A stretch of DNA of 64,000 nt from Bradyrhizobium sp. CB1650 (GCF_029761915.1 NZ_CP121695.1:1364001-1428000), one strand, 5' to 3'. Numbered from the stretch's first letter, positions 53,446 to 62,949 are shown. Made by a program: numbers and translations. The notes: generated from the letters alone by a model not told the origin.

Positions 53446-55074
53446 ATGACCATCCAACGCCATCGCGCCGAGCGGCAATCCGCGCAGCCCGGATCCGTGG
53501 AGTTTGACGCCGATGTGCTGGTGCTCGGCGGCGGACCGGCCGGTACCTGGGCGGCGGTGAGCGCCGCTGAACGCGGCGCGCGCGCGGTGCTGGCTGACAA
53601 GGGGTTTTGCGGCACGTCCGGCGCTACCGCGGCGGCCGGCACCGGTGTTTGGTACATCGATCCGGATCCAGTGCTGCGTGAGGCCGCGATGGCCAACCGC
53701 GAGAAAATGGGCGGTTATCTGCAGGATCGCCACTGGATGGCGCGCGTGCTGGACCGCACCTACCAGCAGAGCAATCGCCTGGCCGATTGGGGTTACCCTT
53801 ATCCGGTGGATGAGCACGGCAGGTCGCAGCTCAATTCGCTGCAGGGTCCAGAGTATATGCGCCTGATGCGCAAGCGGACCAAGCAAGCGGGCGTCACCAT
53901 CCTCGATCACAGCCCGGCGCTCGAACTGCTCGTGGATGACGCTGGAGCCGTCGCCGGCGCCAGCGGTGTGCGCCGGCAAAGGCAGGACCGCTGGACGGTG
54001 CGTGCCAAGGCGGTCGTGATCGCGACCGGTGGCTGCGCGTTCCTGAGCAAGACCCTGGGATCGAATGTGCTGACCGGCGACGGTTATCTGATGGCTGCGG
54101 AAGCCGGCGCAGAATTCACCAGCATGGAGTTCTCCAACCCCTACGCGATCTCGCCGGCGTTCGGCTCGGTCACCAAGACGCTTTTCTACGGCTGGGCGAC
54201 CTTCACCTACGAAGACGGCAGCGTAGTTCCAGGCGCAGCGTCCAAGGGCGGACGATCCGCGATCGCCCGTGCGCTACTCCAAGGCCCAGTTTATGCCCGG
54301 CTCGACAAGGCCGACGATGAGGTGCAGCGACACATGCGGGTGTCGCAACCGAACTTCTTCCTGCCGTTCGACCGCACCGGGATTGATCCGTTCAAGGACC
54401 GCTTTCCCGTGACGTTGCGGCTGGAAGGGACCGTCCGGGGCACCGGCGGCCTTCGCATCGTCGACGACAGCTGCGCCACCAGCGTGCCCGGGCTCTATGC
54501 CGCTGGCGACGCGGCCACGCGCGAACTGATTTGCGGAGGCTTCACCGGTGGAGGTAGCCACAACGCGGCCTGGGCGATGTCGTCGGGGTCGTGGGCAGGG
54601 CAGGGCGCCGCCGACTACGCCAGGCAGCTTGGTACGACGGCTGGGCGACGGCTGTCGTCGGCAGGAACTGTCACATTTCAGAACGGGTCGCTGCGTGCGT
54701 TCGATCCGGCGGCGCTAGCAAGGGCGGTCCAGGCGGAAGTCTTTCCATACGAGCTGAACTATTTCCGGGACGGGTCTCGGCTACACGGAGCGCTGGCGCG
54801 CCTTGACGCCGCATGGCGTGATGTTTCGGAAGCCGGCGCCGCTGACACCGCCGACGTGTTTCGGACGCGCGAAGCCGCAGCGATGCTGGCGACGGCGCGG
54901 TGGATGTACCGGAGTGCGCTGGCGCGTCAGGAGAGCCGCGGCATGCATCGCCGCGACGATTACCCCGACCAGGATGAGCGGCAGCGTCATTACGTGACCA
55001 CGGGCGGCCTCGACGAGGTCTGGACCTCGGCCCGGCCGCATGCCGACGCCGCCTATGCGGAGGCCGCGGAATGA
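53446..55074 (+). CDS. FAD-dependent oxidoreductase, AprA/fumarate-reductase-like
   Basis: A 542-residue flavoprotein. The FAD-binding motif is VLVLGGGPAGTWAAVSAAER (about 24-43). Further marks are GTSGATAAAGTGVWYI, KAVVIATGGCAF, GTGGLRIVDDSCATSVPGLY and AAGDAATRELICGGFTGGGS. The last two are the succinate-dehydrogenase/AprA FAD2 domain. The C-terminal helical part (LNYFRDGSRLHGALARLDAA) matches the helical domain of the family. Its stop overlaps a two-cluster ferredoxin gene by ATGA, as in aprA-aprB-like pairs. Which sulfur (or other) compound it oxidises or reduces is unknown; no sat gene accompanies it. Confidence 0.88.
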   Translation: MTIQRHRAERQSAQPGSVEFDADVLVLGGGPAGTWAAVSAAERGARAVLADKGFCGTSGATAAAGTGVWYIDPDPVLREAAMANREKMGGYLQDRHWMARVLDRTYQQSNRLADWGYPYPVDEHGRSQLNSLQGPEYMRLMRKRTKQAGVTILDHSPALELLVDDAGAVAGASGVRRQRQDRWTVRAKAVVIATGGCAFLSKTLGSNVLTGDGYLMAAEAGAEFTSMEFSNPYAISPAFGSVTKTLFYGWATFTYEDGSVVPGAASKGGRSAIARALLQGPVYARLDKADDEVQRHMRVSQPNFFLPFDRTGIDPFKDRFPVTLRLEGTVRGTGGLRIVDDSCATSVPGLYAAGDAATRELICGGFTGGGSHNAAWAMSSGSWAGQGAADYARQLGTTAGRRLSSAGTVTFQNGSLRAFDPAALARAVQAEVFPYELNYFRDGSRLHGALARLDAAWRDVSEAGAADTADVFRTREAAAMLATARWMYRSALARQESRGMHRRDDYPDQDERQRHYVTTGGLDEVWTSARPHADAAYAEAAE

Positions 55075-55391
55075 TCGAGGTCATCGATGCCGAGCGCTGC
55101 ACGTCCTGCGACATCTGCGTGAACGTGTGTCCGACCAATGTGTTTGACAAGACCGATGGGATTCCAGTAATCGCCCGCCAGAGCGATTGTCAGACCTGCT
55201 TCCTGTGCGAGCTCTATTGTCCCGAGGACGCGCTCTATGTCTCGCCCTTCGCGGATGAGGCCCAGCGGATCGACGTCGTCGCGCTGAAGCGAACGGACGC
55301 GATGGGCAGCTATCGCCGCGCGGTTGGCTGGACTGACGACACCCGGGATCGCCGCGGCGTCGACCACAGCTATCTGCTGTTTGGGCATTGA
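55071..55391 (+). CDS. 2[4Fe-4S] ferredoxin, AprB-like partner
   Basis: A 106-residue ferredoxin with two complete cluster motifs: CTSCDICVNVCP (about 10-21) and CQTCFLCELYCP (about 40-51). After these comes a ~55-residue tail, AQRIDVVALKRTDAMGSYRR and WTDDTRDRRGVDHSYLLFG, that wraps partners in the AprB-type proteins. The ATG overlaps the flavoprotein stop, so the two are made together and probably form a complex passing electrons to or from FAD. Confidence 0.92.
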   Translation: MIEVIDAERCTSCDICVNVCPTNVFDKTDGIPVIARQSDCQTCFLCELYCPEDALYVSPFADEAQRIDVVALKRTDAMGSYRRAVGWTDDTRDRRGVDHSYLLFGH

Positions 55392-55485
55392 GCTCAGGGC
55401 CCGCGATCCCGAGCGACCGAGGCAACCTTGCAAGCAATTCATCGAATAGAAGCTGCCGGCATTTATCCCCAGTCGGCTTCAGCAG

Positions 55486-56883
55486 CTAGACACTGGTGAG
55501 CCGACGACGTGGTTTCGGCGATTGCTCGCTATCGGTTTTGGCGAGCCGCGCGGCGAGTACCGCACATTGGTTGCGGATATCGGGGATCGCAATGATCTCC
55601 CAGAAGGCGGCGCGGGTCAGCGGTCCGATTGCGAACAGTCGACGCGAGCCAATGCCGCTGCGATCGATGATCGCACAATCGGCGTCCGTCTCGATGCCGA
55701 TACAGAGTGGGTCGATACGTGCAAGGCCGCGATCGAACAGGCTACGTACCGCTGGATTGGCGGTGGCGCGGGGATCCTTGACGATGCCGGTGCAATCGAC
55801 GACGGCGCCGACCTGCATGTCGCGAATGTCGGCATCGCCGCGTCGGCGATAGCTGATCCAGACACCGGCGTCGTTCGGTCTGACGCGGATCGCTTTGGCA
55901 GCCATCAGGATGAGTTGTCCCGTAGAGAGCGCTTGCGTGATGCGGGACTCGACCTCGGGCGCCATGCGATGGCGATGCACATCCCACCAGGCGCGCGCGT
56001 GCTCCAGGAAGCGGCGCTTCGAGGTCGACGGGAGCTCGCGCCATAGCCGTTGGGTGTAGGGACGAAGCCCGTCGATGACGCCGCGCCAGTCACCTCCCTC
56101 AGCAACCTGCCGGTCAATACGGTCCCGAAGCCAGCGCAGCAATCTGCTGATGTCGGCGCCAAACGGAACCTCAGTCTCCGCGATAGGCACAGCATCGACG
56201 CGGCGATGAGATTTTGCGAGCAGGCCGCGCCGCGACATCGCTATGATCGGCCCCCGGTGCCCATCACGGAGCAGCGACAGAACGTAGTCGACCATCGTAA
56301 GCCCCGTGCCGAGGATCAGAACGGTCGCATGCGGGGGGATGGGAGCGGCTGATGGCGGCGCCCAAGGATCTGCATGACCGGGACTGTTGGCTCTTGTATC
56401 ATGTCCGGTCGCGAGAACGACGGCGTCGCCGAGAAGCGTGCGGCCGTCCTCCAGGGTGACCAAGACGTCAGCGTGGCCTTCGCTGATGCTGACGCAAATG
56501 CCATGCACAATCGAGAGACGTTGCGCGTCCGCCTGATCCGATGTCCGCTGTTCAAGCAGGCTCGCGATGTAGTCGCCATAGATGCGCCGAGGCACGAAAC
56601 AATAGGGATCGGGACATACCGGCACATCTACCTCACGTGAGACCAGCCAGCGCCAGAAATGATCCGGCTGGTCCGGCAGCGCGCTCATATTCGCGACACG
56701 CACATTGAGCAGGTGGTCGGGATTGCCGGTATGGTAGGCGATGCCGCGTCCGATATCGGGACGCTGTTCGATTAAAGTGACGCGAAGTTCCTGCGCCGGC
56801 TGCTGCAACAGCTGATACGCCAGCAGGACGCCGCTTGCGCCACCGCCGATGATGATGACGTGACGCCCGCGTGAACCCGTCAT
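55486..56883 (-). CDS. FAD/NAD(P)-binding protein (COG4529 / HI0933-like)
   Basis: A 465-residue flavoprotein beginning RGRHVIIIGGGASGVLLAYQ (FAD motif), with RGIAYHTGNPDHLLNVRVAN and PRRIYGDYIASLLEQRT. It also has a second nucleotide site VLILGTGLTMVDYVLSLL and a late RLFAIGPLTRAAFWEIIAIP then DIRNQCAVLAARLA. This is the COG4529-type family of uncharacterised NAD(P)-binding FAD proteins common in rhizobia. It is convergent with the ferredoxin gene (95-bp gap). The reaction is unknown. Confidence 0.88.
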   Translation of the reverse strand: MTGSRGRHVIIIGGGASGVLLAYQLLQQPAQELRVTLIEQRPDIGRGIAYHTGNPDHLLNVRVANMSALPDQPDHFWRWLVSREVDVPVCPDPYCFVPRRIYGDYIASLLEQRTSDQADAQRLSIVHGICVSISEGHADVLVTLEDGRTLLGDAVVLATGHDTRANSPGHADPWAPPSAAPIPPHATVLILGTGLTMVDYVLSLLRDGHRGPIIAMSRRGLLAKSHRRVDAVPIAETEVPFGADISRLLRWLRDRIDRQVAEGGDWRGVIDGLRPYTQRLWRELPSTSKRRFLEHARAWWDVHRHRMAPEVESRITQALSTGQLILMAAKAIRVRPNDAGVWISYRRRGDADIRDMQVGAVVDCTGIVKDPRATANPAVRSLFDRGLARIDPLCIGIETDADCAIIDRSGIGSRRLFAIGPLTRAAFWEIIAIPDIRNQCAVLAARLAKTDSEQSPKPRRRLTSV

Positions 56884-57777
56884 GCCGTCGCTCTACCGAT
56901 CAGCCGTCCGCACACTATGTGCGGTGCCAGGGAATAGTTTCGTGACCTGATTTCGGTGCTGGATGCGTTGGCGTCCAGCGTGGAGTTGGGCTGTGTTTTC
57001 GACCCAAGCGTGGTCGATGCGAGAGGCGCGGTCACCCGTGCGGCCCGAATAGAAAGAACTCGTGGAGATTATCCCGTCCATCGGCCGCCGCCGAGCGCGC
57101 AAGTCTTCGGCGCCATCTCTGTATTCGCCGAGTCACACGACGAAGAACGTGAAGCCAACACGGTGCCGGCTGCATAAACTGTCCTCCGCATTGTAGGTAT
57201 TTGCAAGATAGCATGTCTTGGTGCGGGCCGGACGCGAATCTCGGCGGTGCCAGCAACTTTGAAATCGAGAACGTGCCGCGTTTCCTTGCAGGAGGATAAT
57301 TTCCTCGGCGAGCACGCCGATGAAAATTCATTTTCTGCAGACTGATGCAGACCCCTATGAGTTCGGCGAGATGCTGTCGTGTTCCGCGTTCCGCCTGTGA
57401 CGTCGATGATCGGTTTCGAGCCTAAACGGCACATTGAGCTGGGGCTCAGCCCGTTCCGATCCGCAGCGGCCAATCGACATCGCCATAACCTTCCTGCGTT
57501 CCGGCCTGCCGCAAACGCGGTCTCGCGTCGAGGCGCCAACTTTGGATACCCATTTCATTGACGGTGGTACCATTCTGCCGGATATTCGAGCGAGCAAGTT
57601 GTGCTGCTCTGGGTCACGCAATGCAAACGAAAGACAGACAGTTGATGTGTGACATGCGACGCCGCATGCCCCATCGCTGCGTCTCGGCGGCGACCGGCGT
57701 CTGTTGTTGATTGTACCGACAAATCCAAGTCCATCGACAGTCAGACAGGAGCGCCGAAATCCGGCGGTTGAGCACAC
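56884..57777 (+). other. Long intergenic stretch, no supported gene
   Basis: About 890 bp. Frames exist on both strands but none looks selected and none has a good ribosome site. It should hold the promoter of the minus-strand flavoprotein near 56,900 and that of the small plus-strand gene near 57,700. No conserved repeat was recognised. Confidence 0.5.
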
Positions 57778-57987
57778 ATGTCCCAAGCCTATGTCATCGA
57801 AGTATCAGATCGAACCGCCGGTATCGTTGTCGCCGACGAGCGCGGCTTCTGCTTCTTCTCGTCCGAACGCGCTTTTGACAGGCTCGATGGCGGTCATTTC
57901 GGCTCCGCTCGGGCTGCCGAGCGCGCGGTGAGGGCGCTTCTTGATCGACGACGGCAGGCCGGCGGCACCGTCGCATTTACCCGTTGA
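57778..57987 (+). CDS. Small hypothetical protein, 69 residues
   Basis: MSQAYVIEVSDRTAGIVVAD, then ERGFCFFSSERAFDRLDGGH. GC-rich third positions throughout indicate real coding. It reads as a short beta-rich domain followed by a helix (AARAVRALLDRRRQ-like). No known domain. It ends 20 bp before the truncated sulfonate-binding protein and was probably the first gene of that transporter operon. Confidence 0.7.
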   Translation: MSQAYVIEVSDRTAGIVVADERGFCFFSSERAFDRLDGGHFGSARAAERAVRALLDRRRQAGGTVAFTR

Positions 57988-58007
57988 TCAAACTTGAAAG
58001 GACGAAC

Positions 58008-58403
58008 ATGATTACGAGGCGAGTTATTATCGCCGGTGCCTTCGCGCTCACTGCGTTGGCGGTCGATCCGGCGCGCGCGAAAGACAAGCCAACCGAGATA
58101 CGCATCGGGACGCAGGAAGGCGGCCTGTTTCCCGCAGTCCGCCAACGTCATACCGTGGAGGACGCATTCAAGCCACTCGGCATCGAGGTGAAGTGGATCG
58201 ACTTCGAGTTCGGTCCGCCACTTCTCGAAGCCATCAATGTCGGCAGCGTCGACTTCGGCTTCGTCGGTGACGCGCCGCCGATCTTCGCGCAGGGAAGGCT
58301 GAGATCATTATTGGGAAGCAGCGCCACGGGCCGACTGGCACTGTCAATCTGTCATTCCAAGGCGAATTCACGCGATTTTCCGATCTCGCTGATCGAAAAA
58401 TGA
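58008..58403 (+). pseudogene. Sulfonate-type ABC binding protein (SsuA-like), truncated
   Basis: From the ATG at 58008, with AAAGGAC just upstream. The first ~98 residues are a typical SsuA: signal peptide (MITRRVIIAGAFALTALAVD, cleavage at ARA-KDK), TEIRIGTQEGGLFPAVRQRH, GIEVKWIDFEFGPPLLEAIN and VGSVDFGFVGDAPPIFAQ. After that the sequence is unrelated and stops. About 200 residues of the mature fold are missing, and no ATPase or permease follows, so a transporter operon was deleted here. Confidence 0.82.
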
Positions 58404-58976
58404 TTCCCATGGCGCCATCGCGACCCCTCCAAGCCATTGATTTCGTTGTCTCGAAACTGTGGGATCCTGGCACCGATCATGGTGAGGACCTCACGCCGAA
58501 ACACATAATGGTGATCCGCCAATGATTCCCCTCGCGTTTGCACTCGCCGACACGAGTGAAGATTTCAACCGCGCAGCAACAATCGATCCGTTTCGCGCCA
58601 ACAAAAGGATACCGCTTTCCCGGACTCGCCGAAAAAGAGTTTGGCTTGGACTCGCTCGCCCGCAATTTCTCTGAGACTATTGATCGTCAGCCGATGGTGC
58701 CTGCGAGGGGAATACTGATGACGTGCGCCGACGTCTTCGACGAAACGAAAGCCTGCGCATTGCCAACGTCGTGTCGCACGATCTGTTGTTGACGCACCGA
58801 CGATGCGTTGCGGATCAAGCTTCCTGATCGCTCCGACCTTCCGATAACTCCTGGGCTGACAGCGGTTTCAATCAGCCCCTTCCCAACTCGCTGACCCGGT
58901 GCAGCGTGGACGCATCGTGCTGCCTGCTTCCCATGACGCCCTTTCGGCGCAAGCCAACCCAAATGAGGTAACTCAA
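58404..58976 (+). other. Scar between truncated ssuA-like gene and sfnG
   Basis: About 570 bp where the remainder of the binding protein and perhaps other genes have been lost. A plus-strand stretch near 58,740-58,830 (ESLRIANVVSHDLLLTHRRC) may be a gene fragment. The sfnG ribosome site (GAGG at about 58965) lies at the end. No mobile element ends were found. Confidence 0.5.
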
Positions 58977-60077
58977 GTGACCACCAGCAATGATCAGATC
59001 AAATTCGCCTATTGGGTGCCCAACGTCTCCGGCGGATTGGTCATCAGCAAGATCGAACAGCGAACCGGATGGGATATCGACTACAACCGCCGCCTGGCGC
59101 AGATCGCGGAAGAGAGCGGCTTCGATTATGCACTGAGCCAGATCCGTTTCACCGCCGGCTATGGCGCCGAGTTCCAGCATGAGCCGGTCGCCTTCAGCCA
59201 CGCATTGCTCGCTGCAACAAAGAAATTGAAGGTGATTGCGGCGCTGCTGCCCGGGCCGTGGAATCCGGCGGTGGCGGCCAAGCAGATCGCAACCATCAGC
59301 CAGCTCACCGAAGGCCGCGTCGCCGTCAACATCGTCAGCGGCTGGTTCCGCGGCGAGTTCACGGCGATAGGCGAGCCCTGGCTCGATCACGACGAACGCT
59401 ACCGCCGCTCGGAGGAATTCATCCGCGCGCTGCGCGGAATCTGGACGCAGGACAATTTTACGTTCCGCGGCGATTTCTACCGTTTCTCGGACTACACGCT
59501 GAAGCCGAAGCCGGCGCATCCGTCGCCCGAGATCTTCCAGGGCGGCAGCTCGCGCGCCGCGCGCGACATGGCCTCGCGGGTGTCGGATTGGTACTTCACC
59601 AACGGCAATTCGGTCGAGGAGATCAAGAAGCAGGTCGATGACATCAGGGCCAAGGCGCGCGCCAACAATCATTCGGTCAAGATCGGCGTCAACGCCTTTG
59701 CGATCGCGCGCGAGAGCGAGAGCGAGGCGCGTGCGGTGCTGGATGAAATCATCGTCAAGGCCGATCCGGAGGCGGTCAATGCCTTCGGCCATGAGGTGAA
59801 GAATGCCGGCAAGGCCTCACCGGAAGGCCAGGGTAATTGGGCGAAATCGAGCTTCGAGGACCTCGTCCAGTACAATGATGGCTTCAAGACCAACCTGATC
59901 GGCACGCCGGAGCAGATCGCCGAGCGCATCGTCGCGTTGAAGGAGGTCGGCGTCGATCTCGTACTGCTCGGCTTCCTGCATTTCCAGGAGGAGGTCGAGT
60001 ATTTCGGCCGCCGCGTCATTCCGCTTGTCCGTGCGCTGGAGGCGAAAACCGCCGCGCACGCCCAGGCTGCCGAGTGA
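58977..60077 (+). CDS. sfnG: Dimethylsulfone monooxygenase SfnG
   Basis: About 366 residues from the GTG at 58977; the ATG at 58899 lacks a ribosome site while GAGG lies about 8 bp before the GTG. The sequence follows SfnG closely: IKFAYWVPNVSGGLVISKIE, IRFTAGYGAEFQHEPVAFSH, VIAALLPGPWNPAVAAKQIA, FQGGSSRAARDMASRVSDWY and NWAKSSFEDLVQYNDGFKTN. SfnG is an FMNH2-dependent LLM enzyme that turns dimethylsulfone into methanesulfinate (and formaldehyde). It needs an FMN reductase, which may be the one at 47.3 kb. The branched-chain-type transporter genes follow 25 bp later. Confidence 0.95.
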   Translation: MTTSNDQIKFAYWVPNVSGGLVISKIEQRTGWDIDYNRRLAQIAEESGFDYALSQIRFTAGYGAEFQHEPVAFSHALLAATKKLKVIAALLPGPWNPAVAAKQIATISQLTEGRVAVNIVSGWFRGEFTAIGEPWLDHDERYRRSEEFIRALRGIWTQDNFTFRGDFYRFSDYTLKPKPAHPSPEIFQGGSSRAARDMASRVSDWYFTNGNSVEEIKKQVDDIRAKARANNHSVKIGVNAFAIARESESEARAVLDEIIVKADPEAVNAFGHEVKNAGKASPEGQGNWAKSSFEDLVQYNDGFKTNLIGTPEQIAERIVALKEVGVDLVLLGFLHFQEEVEYFGRRVIPLVRALEAKTAAHAQAAE

Positions 60078-60102
60078 ACGGGAGTTTGGCGAGGTGACCG
60101 CG

Positions 60103-61011
60103 ATGGCGACGGATGCCGGTGTCCTTGCGTTGGAGGCTGCTCCAGCGGAAGGACAGGCGCGCGCAACGGCGATTGCCGATGCCGACGATCGGGTGCTCAC
60201 GCCGGCCGCAGATCGTGCGGCACGGCCGGTGCTGGCGTTGACCGATATCGCGCTGACATTCGGCGGCGTCGCGGCGCTGCGCGACGTCGATCTGGAGGTC
60301 GCGCCGGGCGAAATCCGCGCGGTCATTGGGCCCAATGGCGCCGGCAAGAGCTCGCTGCTCAACGTCATCAGCGGGCTCTATCGGCCCGACCGCGGCCGGG
60401 TGTGGCTCGGCGAGCGCGCGTTCACCCAGGTGCCGACGGTGCACCTGGCCGCGCATGGCGTCGCGCGCACGTTCCAGAACCTTGCGATCTTCAAGGGGCT
60501 GTCGGTGTTCGATAATGTCCTGATGGGGCTCGCGCATCGCGTGCGCGCCGGTTTCCTGCGCCAGATTGTCGGCTCGCCGCTGGCGCGCCGGATCGAGGCG
60601 GAAAACCGCGCCGCCGCCGAGGATGTCATTGGCTTCCTACACCTTGGCGATGTTCGTGAGCGCGCCGCCGGAACCTTGCCCTACGGCCTGCAGAAGCGGG
60701 TCGAGCTCGCGCGGGCCCTGGTCGCGCGGCCGACGCTGCTGCTGCTGGACGAGCCGTTCGCCGGTGTCACGTTGAGCGAGAAGCGCGAACTGTCCGAGCA
60801 CGTGCGCAATGCGCGCGACAGCTACGGCGCCACCATCGTGCTGATCGAGCACGACATCGCCGTGGTGCTGGGATTGTCCGACCGCGTCGCGGTGCTCGAC
60901 AACGGCCGCAAGATCGCCGACGGCACGCCCGACGAGGTGCGGTCCGATCAGGCTGTGATCGACGCCTATCTCGGGGTCGCGCATCAGGACGTCACGGAGC
61001 TCGCGGTCTGA
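60103..61011 (+). CDS. Branched-chain-type ABC transporter ATPase (LivG-like)
   Basis: About 302 residues from the ATG at 60103 (MATDAGVLALEAAPAEGQAR), with GAGGTG just upstream; the frame extends into sfnG. After a ~45-residue polar leader comes the ATPase: Walker A GPNGAGKS (76-83), GVARTFQNLAIFKGLSVFDN, the signature LPYGLQKRVELARALVARPT, LLLLDEPFAGVTLSEK (Walker B), and LIEHDIAVVLGLSDRVAVLD. LivG-specific order and length. Overlaps the next gene by TGATG. No LivF partner is seen before the permeases, unlike most liv operons. Confidence 0.93.
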   Translation: MATDAGVLALEAAPAEGQARATAIADADDRVLTPAADRAARPVLALTDIALTFGGVAALRDVDLEVAPGEIRAVIGPNGAGKSSLLNVISGLYRPDRGRVWLGERAFTQVPTVHLAAHGVARTFQNLAIFKGLSVFDNVLMGLAHRVRAGFLRQIVGSPLARRIEAENRAAAEDVIGFLHLGDVRERAAGTLPYGLQKRVELARALVARPTLLLLDEPFAGVTLSEKRELSEHVRNARDSYGATIVLIEHDIAVVLGLSDRVAVLDNGRKIADGTPDEVRSDQAVIDAYLGVAHQDVTELAV

Positions 61012-61901
61012 TGTTCGACTATCAATTCTTCATCGAGGTTCTCGTCGGCGGCCTGCTGTCGGGGGTGATGTACTCGCTGGTCGCGATCGGATTCGTGCTG
61101 ATCTACAAGACCTCGGGCGTGCTCAACTTCGCGCAGGGCGCGATGCTGCTGTTCGCAGCGCTGACCTTCGTCAGCCTGGTCGAGCGTGGGGTTTCGTTTC
61201 CGCTTGCGTTCCTGATCACGCTGGCGATCATGGTGGTACTTGGCGTGACCGTCGAGCGTACGGTGCTCCGGCCGCTCGTCAACCAGCCGCCGATCACCCT
61301 GTTCATGGCAACGCTCGGGCTGTCCTACGTGATCGAGGGCGCGGCCCAGCTGTTGTGGGGCACGCAGGTTCACGGTCTCGATATCGGGATTAGCGACGCT
61401 CCGCTGGATATCGCCGGCGTCTTCATCAGCCGGTTCGATCTGTTCGCCGCGGCGGTCGCGGGAAGCCTGGTGGTGCTGTTCGCGCTGTTCTTCCGCTACA
61501 CGCGGACCGGGCTCTCGTTCCGCGCCGTTGCCGATGATCCGTTTGCGGCGCTGGCCGTCGGGCTCCGCCTGCCGCGGGTCTGGGCCAGTGTGTGGACGGC
61601 CTCCGGCATCGTCGCGCTGGTCGCAGGACTGTTGTGGGGCGCGCGGCTCGGCGTGCAGTTCTCGCTGTCGCTCGTGGTGTTGAAGGCGCTGCCTGTATTG
61701 GTGCTGGGAGGCTTCGACTCGATTGCCGGCGCGATCATCGGCGGGCTTTTGATCGGCGCCATCGAGAAGCTTGCCGAAGTCTATGTCGGGCCGTTGTTCG
61801 GCGGCGGCATCGAGGCCTGGGCCGCCTATGTCGTCGCGCTGGTGCTGCTCTTGGTACGGCCGGCGGGGCTGTTCGGGCAGAAGCTGGTCGAGAGGGTCTA
61901 G
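61011..61901 (+). CDS. Branched-chain-type ABC permease (LivH-like)
   Basis: A 296-residue membrane permease of the LivH group: LLSGVMYSLVAIGFVLIYKT, SGVLNFAQGAMLLFAALTF, ERTVLRPLVNQPPITLFMAT and FRAVADDPFAALAVGLRLPR, with the late KALPVLVLGGFDSIAGAIIG. The start overlaps the ATPase stop. Together with the LivM-like permease it forms the channel. The substrate may be an organosulfur compound, given the linkage to sfnG, rather than a branched-chain amino acid. Confidence 0.94.
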   Translation: MFDYQFFIEVLVGGLLSGVMYSLVAIGFVLIYKTSGVLNFAQGAMLLFAALTFVSLVERGVSFPLAFLITLAIMVVLGVTVERTVLRPLVNQPPITLFMATLGLSYVIEGAAQLLWGTQVHGLDIGISDAPLDIAGVFISRFDLFAAAVAGSLVVLFALFFRYTRTGLSFRAVADDPFAALAVGLRLPRVWASVWTASGIVALVAGLLWGARLGVQFSLSLVVLKALPVLVLGGFDSIAGAIIGGLLIGAIEKLAEVYVGPLFGGGIEAWAAYVVALVLLLVRPAGLFGQKLVERV

Positions 61902-61905
61902 GGCG

Positions 61906-62949
61906 ATGAGCGCAGCACCATCGACAGGACAGCGCGCGCCCGGCGTCCGGACCATCGCGATCGCTGTCGCGGCGGTGGTTGCGTTTGGCGTCATTCCGCT
62001 GGTCGGTTCGGACTACCTGCTGGATGCTGTGCTGACGCCGTTTCTGGCGCTGGCGCTCGCCGCCGTCGGGCTCAACGTTCTCACCGGCTATGCCGGCCAG
62101 GTGTCGCTGGGCTCCGCCGCCTTTCTCGCGGTCGGCGCCTACGCCACCTATAATCTTCACCTCCGGCTGCCGGAGCTGCCGCTGCTCGTCGATCTGGTGC
62201 TCGCCGGCTTCATCGCGGCCGCAATCGGCATCGTGTTCGGCTTGCCGAGCCTGCGCCTGCGCGGGTTCTATCTCGCGGTCTCGACCTTGGCCGCGCAATT
62301 CTTCGTGCAATGGGCGCTCACCAAGTTCGGCTGGTTCTCCAACGACAATCCATCCGGCGTGATCGACGCTCCCGTGCTCAGCGTGGCCGGTCTGTCGTTC
62401 ACCAGCCCGGCGGGGCGCTACGTGTTCTCGCTGAGCGTTGTGACGGTCGCGACGTTCCTGACCTTGCGGCTGCTGCGCTCGCAGAGCGGCCGCAACTTCG
62501 TCGCGGTGCGCGATCATGAGCTCGCTACAAAGGTGATCGGCGTGCCGCTACTGCGTACCAAGCTGCTGGCGTTCGGCGTCTCCTCGTTCCTGATCGGCAT
62601 TGCCGGGGTGCTGTGGGCCTTCGCCTATCTGCGCACGGTCGAGCCGGCCGGCTTCAATCTCGATCGTTCGTTCCAGATCCTGTTCATCATCATCATCGGC
62701 GGGTTGGCCTCGCTGCGCGGCGCGTTTCTCGGCGCCGCCTTCATCGTGGTGTTCCCGCTGATCCTGTCACGCGCCGGCGCGGCCCTGCTCGGCGGCGTGT
62801 TCGACTCGGGCGTGCTTGACATGAGCCAGCGCATCGTGGTCGGCGCGTTCATCATCGCATTCCTGATTGCCGAGCCGCGCGGCCTGATCGCGCTGTGGGA
62901 TCGGCTTTGGACGGTTCTGACGCGGCAGGTCGCCGCGCGCAATACATGA
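61906..62949 (+). CDS. Branched-chain-type ABC permease (LivM-like)
   Basis: About 347 residues from the ATG at 61906 (MSAAPSTGQRAPGVRTIAIA), 4 bp after livH. LivM marks are LALAAVGLNVLTGYAGQVSL, GSAAFLAVGAYATYNL, GLPSLRLRGFYLAVSTLAAQ and SGRNFVAVRDHELATKVIGV, with GGLASLRGAFLGAAFIVVFP near the end. No ATP-binding domain is fused, unlike some LivM proteins. Confidence 0.94.
   Translation: MSAAPSTGQRAPGVRTIAIAVAAVVAFGVIPLVGSDYLLDAVLTPFLALALAAVGLNVLTGYAGQVSLGSAAFLAVGAYATYNLHLRLPELPLLVDLVLAGFIAAAIGIVFGLPSLRLRGFYLAVSTLAAQFFVQWALTKFGWFSNDNPSGVIDAPVLSVAGLSFTSPAGRYVFSLSVVTVATFLTLRLLRSQSGRNFVAVRDHELATKVIGVPLLRTKLLAFGVSSFLIGIAGVLWAFAYLRTVEPAGFNLDRSFQILFIIIIGGLASLRGAFLGAAFIVVFPLILSRAGAALLGGVFDSGVLDMSQRIVVGAFIIAFLIAEPRGLIALWDRLWTVLTRQVAARNT

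Noticed and set aside
57355..57786. 143-codon minus-strand frame in the long intergenic gap
   Set aside because: No ribosome site, no recognisable domain, Ser/Arg-rich composition typical of random high-GC frames.
60984..61994. Long minus-strand frame over livH
   Set aside because: Gln/Arg/Asp-rich shadow typical of antisense to a membrane protein gene.
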